A stretch of 39,244 nt of DNA from Bolinopsis microptera (taxonomy: Eukaryota > Ctenophora > Tentaculata > Lobata > Bolinopsidae), in NCBI RefSeq assembly GCF_026151205.1, contig NC_087076.1:15177675-15216918 (forward strand). Direction: 5' to 3'. The first letter of the stretch is position 1, and every line of letters begins with the position of its first letter. The notes beneath the pieces are model-generated. The model saw only the letters and a program-made list of their open reading frames with translations. It was not told the origin of the DNA and searched no databases. Below, piece by piece: positions 31,846 through 39,244 of this stretch. Made by a program: the position numbers and the translations under genes.

Positions 31846-32608
31846 TCTGGCTGCTTTCACGATAAAGAACACGTTGTTTCTTAGGCACCTAAACACTATG
31901 CACATATAAAATGATATTTATATTTCATTATAATTATCTATATAACTATTGTAACCCGGCTTTCGGCCGGGATTTCACTGCCGCAGTTAAAAAGAGTAGG
32001 AGTATTTACCCGCTGAGTCAAAACCCGCATTAAGTGAGCAATTTTATTCGAAGTGCCGTCACGTATCCAATAGTATCTTAAACAATAGTATCTTAAACGA
32101 TAATTAATAGAAAGTAACCCTTATTAACTCCGCACCACACCCGCATACTTGAAAACATGCATTACATTGTCGTATGAAAGTATGAACTCTCTCTCTACAG
32201 TCCAAACAGACCGCTATGAGCGATCCCTCCCCTAATAAGTTTATAGTATTCATGACAGTGTAATTATGATATATATACCAATGCTACATAATATGCAGTA
32301 ATGAGAGAGAGAGCGAGCTCCGTAACTCTTACCGTTTTCTTGTTAAGCTGCTCAAGCCATTTTATGTAAAATTTGTGGTACAAAACCATCAATTAAACCA
32401 CTTACCACCGACCGATTCAAAAAACCTTTACCATTTGGCTTTGTCAGAGTTTTTTCGGCACTATACCGAAAAAACCAGTCCCATAACTCTAACCATTTTC
32501 TTGATTAAGCCGCTCGGAAATTACACACGCACGCACACACAGACAGACAGAAAACACACATTCTGAGATTATTGTTTAAGATATATAGACACAGGACACC
32601 AAACTTAC

Positions 32609-32719
32609 CCAGCTGAGTACAGGGACTGTTACACTGATAGTTATAGCACGTGTCGGACAAGAGTGGGATTGATATAGTTCTCGAGAGAGTTCCAACAGAG
32701 TTCCATCAGAGTTTAGGAT
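32609..32719 (-). CDS. Candidate upstream exon of the ankyrin gene
   Basis: Minus-strand stretch of exactly 111 nt between an acceptor TTCCTCTAG and a donor GTAAGT, open in one frame for 37 residues: ILNSDGTLLELSRELYQSHS and then TISVTVPVLSW. The composition is protein-like. It is phase 0-0, whereas the next known exon (28989) needs one base left over, so a further small exon between 29000 and 32600 would be required. Another reading is that it belongs to a different minus-strand gene. Confidence 0.35.
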
Positions 32720-33289
32720 CTAGAGGAAGAGGGACTTCAACTAAACTTGACCTCAAAGGTACTGAGACTGGTCCGTTATTTAACCCGTACGTGAGCTCTG
32801 AGGGCTTCGGGGTGTAGTGAAATTAAAAGGCTTTAGCCAGAGATTTTGCCCACCACGTACGACCTCTCTTCTCGCGATCACATACATCCTTACCCTTACT
32901 GATACTTTAATTGAATTATTGGGCGACACTGCGAAGGCCATAAATTTATTGCAATACACAGTCGAATGAGATGAACCTTTCAGAGTCATTCGTTACTCAT
33001 ATTTCGTGTACTTCTGCTTGTACATTGTACGTACATTGATAGGCACGGCATTTATCTAGTATGCACATTATTGCAATTTTCCAGAATTTTGTTTTGTTAA
33101 TTAAACATTTATTATATCATTAAATTAAACCCTGACTCGCAAAGTATATTTTAGTGCGGCCTGTCCTAGAATTTGTAGAATTTGATCATTTGTTTTATCT
33201 CATCATGATACCATCTACCATTTATCATTCGAGTCATAAGATTCAAATTTTAGCAAGAAAGCAGAAGGGAGCCAGAAACCCAGCACACG

Positions 33290-33469
33290 ATGGCACTGCT
33301 GGATACAGGTGTTAAGATGCTGTTTTCTGCTATAATCCTCACCACAATAATCTTCGTTTACATTGGCTACCACACGACTAGAACTGCGGAGGAGAAGACG
33401 ATCTCATCGGATCAGCACATGATCAACTTCTTCCTGGTGCTTTTAGGTGCACTTCAGGCATTCGGGTGA
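33290..33469 (+). CDS. Small membrane protein C (59 aa)
   Basis: ATG at 33290 opens 59 codons to TGA 33467-33469, too short for most ORF filters. MALLDTGVKML leads into a hydrophobic segment (FSAIILTTIIFVYIGY), then HTTRTAEEKTISSDQHMIN and a hydrophobic end FFLVLLGALQAFG. The AEEKTIS-x-DQHMIN block aligns with EEEKQIS-x-EQHFMN of small protein B, which argues for real homology and for this frame being coding. The spacing between the two hydrophobic parts is the same in both. Function unknown. Confidence 0.55.
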   Translation: MALLDTGVKMLFSAIILTTIIFVYIGYHTTRTAEEKTISSDQHMINFFLVLLGALQAFG

Positions 33470-33742
33470 ATCGAAACCTGTTCATCAGTTCGGAATTCGA
33501 CTGGAATAAGTAGATCTGACATTTGCAGTGGTACAGAGATGAGACAATGAGACATAATGGAATAAGACATAATGGGATGAGATCATTGTTGTTTATATCA
33601 TGAATTTCAACTATCTTGACTAGATCTCCGGCATTATAAACCATACATTATTCAGCTTTAAACACATAATTAATATTATGATTAGTTCTGTATTCTACAC
33701 AGTAGGACCCTCAACTCGTCCACAGTAGGTGTGTAGTGTACA

Positions 33743-33830
33743 CAGTGGCGTAACGAAGGGCCTCGCTGACCCCGCCGTGGGTGCACCATTTGAGGGGGGC
33801 GGGGCGCCAACAGGCAACGTTACGCCACTG
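33743..33830. mobile_element. Very short hAT-type MITE (88 bp)
   Basis: Ends CAGTGGCGTAAC and GTTACGCCACTG are the same as in the element at 19418-19775. Flanks AGTGTACA (33735-33742) and AATGTACA (33831-33838) differ at one position, fitting an aged 8-bp target duplication. The interior keeps GGGGCGCC. It is an internally deleted relative of the 358-bp copy. Confidence 0.8.
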
Positions 33831-33867
33831 AATGTACACTCCACTTTCTAAACTTAGAATAACTCAG

Positions 33868-34545
33868 TCCACACTTTTCTCACGGAGACCCTCTTGATAA
33901 CGGCGACACGTGTGTAATAGAAAGCTACAAATTATCTAACAAGATGATTACAAATTATAAAGGTTGTAAGTCTGAAACTTAGCACGGGGTAGTTAATTAA
34001 AAGCAGCTGGAACTGATTAAAAATTGCAGATTGGAGTTAATGGCCGTATCTGGGTTTTAAAAGATGGCAGTTTGTTTTTTTGTTTTTTTAGATGCAACCT
34101 GCCAAAACCCATGGTCCGTGGTGTGAGAGGAGTCCCAACTTTGCCACTCGTCAAGCTCTGTCACTGCAGAAGGCCAGCAGTCACCACTTATCGAGGTGAC
34201 AGCCCTTAGTGACAGACACGAAGATAAGAGACGAGAGTCACCTCCCACGTGGACCACACGGCTTTTGGCATGTGCCGAAGCAACAAAATAGATAAGATGT
34301 AGCAATTAAAATTGTAGGGAGTCTTCTCTAAGCTAATGAAAGCACTTTTCCTCACGGACACACTACTGTTTACGACGACACGTGGGTCATAGAGAGCTAC
34401 AAATTATCTAAAGAGATGTTTACGTCACAGAGCAAATTATAAAGGTCGTAAGTCTGAAATTGAGCACGGGGGTAATTAAAGGCAGCTGAAACTTGTTAAA
34501 AACAAATTGCAGACTGGGGTTAATGGCAGTTGCGTCTATTTTAAA
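33868..34545. repeat. Tandem duplication upstream of the GPCR gene (two copies, 472 bp apart)
   Basis: About 190 bp at 33868-34060 is repeated at 34343-34545: shared GCTACAAATTATCTAA, AAATTATAAAGGT, GTAAGTCTGAAA, AGCACGGGG, and AAATTGCAGA. The second copy ends about 100 bp before the GPCR start codon. The spacer 34060-34340 has a minus-strand open frame (LDEWQSWDSSHTTDHGFW) that could be an exon of another gene but has only a weak donor. Confidence 0.7.
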
Positions 34546-34647
34546 ACTTGGTGGTAATTTACTGGTAATTAACAGACATATAAATTGCACCTATCTGCTT
34601 AAAGCACGCTCAGTTCTTGAAGTTTTAATCGTAACCAGTTTGAAAAA

Positions 34648-35651
34648 ATGGCAGTTTTCAGTGATGGCGGTGTCAGCTCGCCTGACATTTACATCGCAGT
34701 ATCCTGTATCTGTGTTATCATTGTATGTACAGTCCTCAACTCCCTAGTCTTCGTTCACAACTTCAGAAGAAGAGCTCCGTGGCAAGAAACCTGTACCTCT
34801 TTCTATCTGCCGCAGATCTTCTGACATCGTGGGTGTTACTGGGGGCCAACTCGGTGGACTTTCTAAAAGAAAAGGAGGAGGAGTGCAGAACTAGCGACGA
34901 GGTGACTTGCAATGAAAGATATTTCTGGAAAGAAGTTGAAGCTACTCTTGGAATGAAACTTTTAACAGTCATCGGTTTGACCATGTCTCTTGCACCGGCT
35001 CACATCACAGCATTTCTGGCTGTGACACGTTTCCTCCAGATCAGATACCCTCTCAATCCATTACAGCTGAAACACGTGATAACATCACTTCTCGTGACAT
35101 GTACCTGGGTTCCAGTGGTTGTTAGCTTCTTTATGTTTGATGTGAGTGACAGAGAGGGTTGCAATCCACCCGCTAAAAGCAACTTACTTGCGTTCGCGTG
35201 GACTTACTGTCCGCGGGTGCTGGGAATTGATATGAATATCTTCCAATACTTCTGGTTCATGATTGCCATTCCTGTAATTTTACAGATTGGAGCCATGATT
35301 GCATCAATTCTTACAATCACTGAGCTGGTTAAGGTTTATCTTAACCCAGTTTCAGAAGGTACAGCAAAGAAACATAACAGGATAAGAAGTTGTTCGAAGA
35401 TATTGTTGACCAATTTGGGTAGCTTGATTCTTGTTACTATATCCGTGATAACAACATTTCAAGGTGAATCGAATGCGGATGAAGTTTCTGTAGGGGATGG
35501 TATAACTTATCTGATGTTCCAAACAGTTCTTCCTTCTCTTATCTCCACACTGAATCCCATTATCTACATGCTTCTTACCCCAAACTTTAAACTCAAATCA
35601 AAAATATCTGTTGCAGGCATCTCTACTACTACTGGAACAGTCAACAGATAG
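34648..35651 (+). pseudogene. Rhodopsin-like GPCR with a frameshift between TM1 and TM2
   Basis: Frame 1 from ATG 34648 encodes a short N-terminus and TM1 (IYIAVSCICVIIVCTVLNSL, Asn of TM1 present) to about 34755. The frame then shifts, in or near AGAAGAAGAGC (34760-34775), and TM2 (LYLFLSAADLLTSW, with the conserved Asp), TM3 ending TRFLQIRYPL, TM4 (with Trp), TM5 (with Pro), TM6 and TM7 (STLNPIIYMLL) follow open to TAG at 35649. The DRY motif is TRF, TM6 lacks the CWxP centre, and NPxxY is kept. Family: class A GPCR, ligand unknown. The coding sequence is intronless and otherwise intact, so a recent one-base loss, a 2-base gain, or a sequencing error in the purine run is likely. Confidence 0.8.
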
Positions 35652-37212
35652 ATGAACATTCTTCAAATGATTCTCACTGGCGCTTGGAGAACATAAAGAA
35701 TTATCAACGCGTATCGATGTCATATTTTATTTGCGTATCAGGAACGAGGTTGATAGACACATCAGTTCAGCGAGTGTCTACATTATAAAGAAGTAAAGAA
35801 GTCCGCAATTATTATTAAATAATTAGTTAATTAGTACGCAATTATTATTCTTCCGAAATCACACGCAACACAGACTCGTAGGGCGTAGAGTTAATTTAAA
35901 TGATTATTCGTTACTATCTGTAATTTCGACCAGATCAAAGTACGCACTTGCTGTTACAAAAGTAACAGACTTTCAAATACTAAATAAACTATATTTTCTT
36001 ACTTTTACTTTTTAGCCTATTCAATTGAAAAATGTGTGGAGTCATCAAAAATTTGATTTATTTTATTCATTACCTTGTTTTCTTTCTCTGTCCTCCTTGC
36101 AAAGTATGATACAAGTTGCGATTTATTTCTTGAATAAATGATAATCATAATGATATCAATATTATGATGAAAAAGTAAGGGCCGATTTGGCGGGAAATTC
36201 AAAAGATCTATTCCTCAGTGTTTGATCTGCACCAATAAATCCTAAAAGAGCTACGAAGCGCTAATAAACGCGTAAAACCAAAAAGATCAAGACGACAAAA
36301 TAATTTGAGTCACCCTGGCGTCACTGCCCCGAAAATGCTGTATCACAACTGTGCCACTCTTGTGCCACTCTTGTGCCACTCACCCTGGCATCGCTGCTCC
36401 AGCAGGTGACACAGACGAGTCGATGCAGTTATAGCGGGATGGTGTCTGGTGATGAAGGACCGAAATTTGGATGGATGTTACGTGGTATTATTATACTCTA
36501 CAGCATTATTTAATATTTATGAGTATTATATTACACAGCGGTGGTTTCAGATTGATCATCTCACTCTTCGTCCCTTTATCGCGTCGTTTACTCTTTTTGA
36601 TGAGCCATAAGCTTCATGATGGACGTAGTAATATGTACCAATTGTTGTCTTAATGTTGTCGTATTGTTGTCATGTCTTAGTGTTGTCTTATTGTTGCATC
36701 GGCATTCGTTCAAGAGGCTGTACCAACATTCCATATGGAAACCAGGTGGACTACTGACAATCTTACAGAGAATGAGATAAAACTTAAATGTCACACGCCT
36801 CTATTCAGTATTTATCTATTCAGTTCCTAGTTATTCATTTGACACTCCTACTACATGTAGGTATGTCCGTTACTCTCACAATAACTTAATAATTATATCA
36901 CAAGGCCTATCCGGTGTGTGTTGATATTACATTATATTCTGAGGTTTCGTACACACAGTAGCAGGTGTTATGCTCTACAATTACGTTGTGTCGCTCATTT
37001 TAGAATTGTTATTGAGTAATATATTTATGTATTCAGACTGATACAGATTTTGATAATCACAAATATTTGTAACTTATAAATCTACCTCGTCTAGTCATCT
37101 CACTTGTCGAGTTTACTACGTAGCAAAGCTAGAATTTAACTCATTTAATGCTCCCATTATGTTTCGTAAATTAATGAGATTTAGATACTGATAGTAAGAC
37201 TGTGGACGTGTA
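35652..37212. other. Intergenic region between GPCR and CH-BTB genes
   Basis: AT-rich and without credible coding frames. It contains a threefold short repeat of CTTGTGCCACT near 36355-36380 and a TTGTTGTC-rich tract near 36645-36700. The promoter of the gene starting at 37213 should lie at its right end, but no element is clear. Confidence 0.45.
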
Positions 37213-39244
37213 ATGGAGGAAAGCGATGTGGTTAGATGGGTGAACTCTAAAGTGATAACACCTGTAACTGATGGACTCTCATCGACAGAGTTTCGTAATG
37301 GTACGTCGCATAAACATTCCACTGACCACAACATAAACTCAAATTAGGATCCTGTTCTTCTAAAATCGTACTGCAGAATAACCTCTTTTTTCTTTCTATT
37401 TTCAGTGATGAGGCTTAATGCTAAGAACCGTTGTAGTGCTAGAATTTGCGTTGTATTGTAGATGCTTTTGAAGCTCACTTTTTGTCCAGGAACTGTGCTG
37501 GTAGAATTGGCAGTCCTGCTATTACCACACAACGAAACAGCAGTCTCACCAACTGGCATGACCGATTCTATCCGCAATATTAAAACGTTTCTGGCATGTC
37601 TTGCCGAAGATGAAACACAGATTGATGTTCAGCCTTTAGATATATTCAGGTTATTATAGATATTGAGAAATTATATATTTTAAGCAACCACTTTTTAGCA
37701 ATGACCAATCAAAACCCAGAATCAATATCACGTGTCAATATGGTTCACCTCCCCACCAGTATCCACATCTACAGACCGTTTTAATCTCATTAGTAGAAGT
37801 ATCAGAGTCCAGTTGATCATGTTGTAGCATCAAAGTATTAATCGGCTATACTTCTGCAATATGTATAACATAATTTCAGAGGTGACGAAGAAGCGATAAA
37901 AACAGTCCTGGAAAAATTGTGCGACAAATATGATAATAACAATTCTGATACGACATCGTTTACGTCTTGTCCTGATGAAGACAACGCCCTGCAGGGTATA
38001 TCTGAAGACACTGCACTAGATAATGCGAACACTGACACCCTTCTTGAGGCCATTGATTTGAGACCTGGTATTCAAGAAATCGTGGCACTGGCCTCTGATC
38101 AAGCGCTTGGCATTCAATATATTGTGGCCCCTGATCTGATGCCTGATGTGGATCTTGATGGTGAGTTACATCTTACTATTTTCACATACCTTAATCATAT
38201 AACAATCGTGAACACCTTACTATTTCTGAATATGACAAGAACGTTGAGTATGATAGAGATGTCGACTTGTTAAGAAAAAATAAAAGCGATCTGTAAAAAT
38301 TGGTTTATTTCAGCGAGACCAACGTTCATCGACAATATCATTATCAAGGTAAAAGAAAGTGACCCTTTACATGCTTTATGTGTGGACAAAAAGCGGTTGA
38401 CACAGGACAGCAGAGTTTTCAGGGAGATGATTGAGGAGCAGTTCCGGGAAGAAATAGATATGACGGATTTTGAACCAGACACAGTGAGATTATTTCTTAC
38501 CTTACTCGAAGATAGACAAGTTGATGACATCGAAAAGGTACACTTTAGGGAGCTCAATAAAATCTCTGAAGTCTTTGAAGTAGAATGGTTAAGAGTGAAA
38601 TGCTACACATGGCTTTCCGGCAGGATGAACAGAGATATGTTGGATGAAGAGAAACATTTCGTGTTCGAGGAATGCTGGTATATCCTCAGGAAATGGCACT
38701 GGAAGCATTGTGATTTGATGGATGTTTTGATTGGTAAAATAGCAGCGGGTGACAATTCATCCTTTATTTTGAAGTATTTTCAAGAATTTGACAACCTTGA
38801 CACAGTTCAGCTAGAACTGATGCTGAAACTTGGATATAGTAACAGTAAACTCTTTCTTCAAACAGTTCTAGATAATTTGATCAGTAAAAATGAGCTAGAA
38901 GAAAATATCAAGCATCTACTCCAGAAAATGAACCTGCCATTTTGTCATGAAGCAAACAATAAACTGTATACTGATATGTTGGATGCTATAGCCAAGCTAC
39001 CAGATATATCAGCAACTGATTTGAAATTTATTTTAGTACTGACCACGGAAACGACAAGATTAACACGCTCACGAAACGATAGAATGCTGAAAAACAAAGA
39101 AACCAGAGTGATACTTGATACAAAGAAACTGAAGAATTTGCGAGATAACTGTCAAACATTGAAAGACGTATTAGATGCAGTGAGCAATGAACAGGTGTCG
39201 TCTATGTTGGTGGTAGTTGAAATATTACTCTGGGTTTTCTTGCA
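37213..39244 (+). CDS. Calponin-homology-like plus BTB/POZ protein (5' part, runs off the window)
   Basis: Exons 37213-37300, 37490-37649, 37880-38160 and 38314 to the window end join in phases 1, 0+2, 1. Residues 1-100 (DVVRWVNSKVITPV, FRNGTVLVELAVLL, IRNIKTFLACL, then LDIFRGDEEAIKTVLEKL) follow the calponin-homology layout: an N-terminal W-V-N helix, the NG/DG-x-x-L-x-x-L helix, the N-I-x-x-F-L helix and the final helix. An acidic linker of about 75 residues follows. The last exon starts with a BTB domain (LHALCVDKKRLTQDSRVFRE, then DFEPDTVRLFLTLL, ISEVFEVEWLRVKC), then an alpha-helical BACK-like region still open at 39244. BTB proteins often are adaptors for ubiquitin ligases, and CH domains bind actin or signalling partners; the combined role is inference. 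Exon 2 could instead begin earlier at 37406, but that frame stops at once. Confidence 0.75.
38314..39244 (+). CDS. BTB/POZ exon, continues past the window
   Basis: Acceptor TTTATTTCAG at 38304-38313; open for 310 codons to the window end. BTB-like core about residues 15-90 of the exon, including H-A-L-C-V-D-K-K for the usual F-x-V-H-K strand, S-x-V-F-x-x-M helix, and the Y/L-x-W-L end. After it, repeated short helical segments (CWYILRKWHW, then Leu/Asp-rich) resemble a BACK-like extension. Confidence 0.7.

Noticed and set aside
34057-34305. Minus-strand 82-codon frame with LDEWQSWDSS
   Set aside because: Composition is protein-like, but the only donor (GTTGCA) is weak and no partner exon with matching phase was found; not called as a gene.

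Overview
The window is eukaryotic, specifically animal. Coding sequence is split by GT..AG introns, the domains are metazoan (SUEL-type lectin, ephrin-receptor-like Cys-rich modules, sushi/CCP, ankyrin repeats, a rhodopsin-like GPCR, calponin-homology plus BTB), and non-LTR retrotransposon pieces, foldback elements and microsatellites fill the spaces between. AT-richness and repeat content would suit a cnidarian or another early-branching or marine invertebrate, but the sequence alone does not fix the species. All gene models below were built by eye from splice signals, phase continuity and protein similarity recalled from family knowledge; no search was run.

Layout. 1-350: 3' end of a non-LTR retrotransposon (minus strand). 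1640-4853: a nested repeat, in which a LINE ORF1 (plus) is interrupted first by the 3' end of another retroelement (minus) and then by a 1.4-kb near-perfect palindromic DNA element with TTAA at both ends. 5445-6835: a partial copy of the 3' end of the large gene that follows, itself holding a truncated LINE. 8390-17303 (or about 17.8 kb): a plus-strand gene for a modular secreted protein: signal peptide, SUEL lectin domain, about 14 ephrin-receptor-like Cys-rich modules on mostly identical 162-nt exons, then seven sushi domains. 16.6-21.7 kb: minisatellites, a 335-bp tandem repeat, an hAT-type MITE with a perfect 8-bp duplication, and unexplained sequence.

21.7-29.0 kb (perhaps to 32.7 kb): a minus-strand ankyrin-repeat protein gene of at least 11 exons whose phases all join. 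On the opposite strand, within its introns and just upstream, lie three very small genes for 59-94 aa membrane proteins; at least two look like paralogues, and two share a recognisable 5' flank. Another large inverted repeat, carrying a 342-bp GT microsatellite inside one arm, sits between them. 34.6-35.65 kb: a rhodopsin-like GPCR with an apparent frameshift between TM1 and TM2. 37.2 kb to the window end: the 5' part of a gene joining a calponin-homology-like N-terminus to a BTB/POZ domain.

The genes do not form an operon. Two themes stand out: tandem duplication of exons and splice sites (lectin gene, ankyrin gene, GPCR flank), and dispersed small membrane-protein genes nested antisense to a larger gene.
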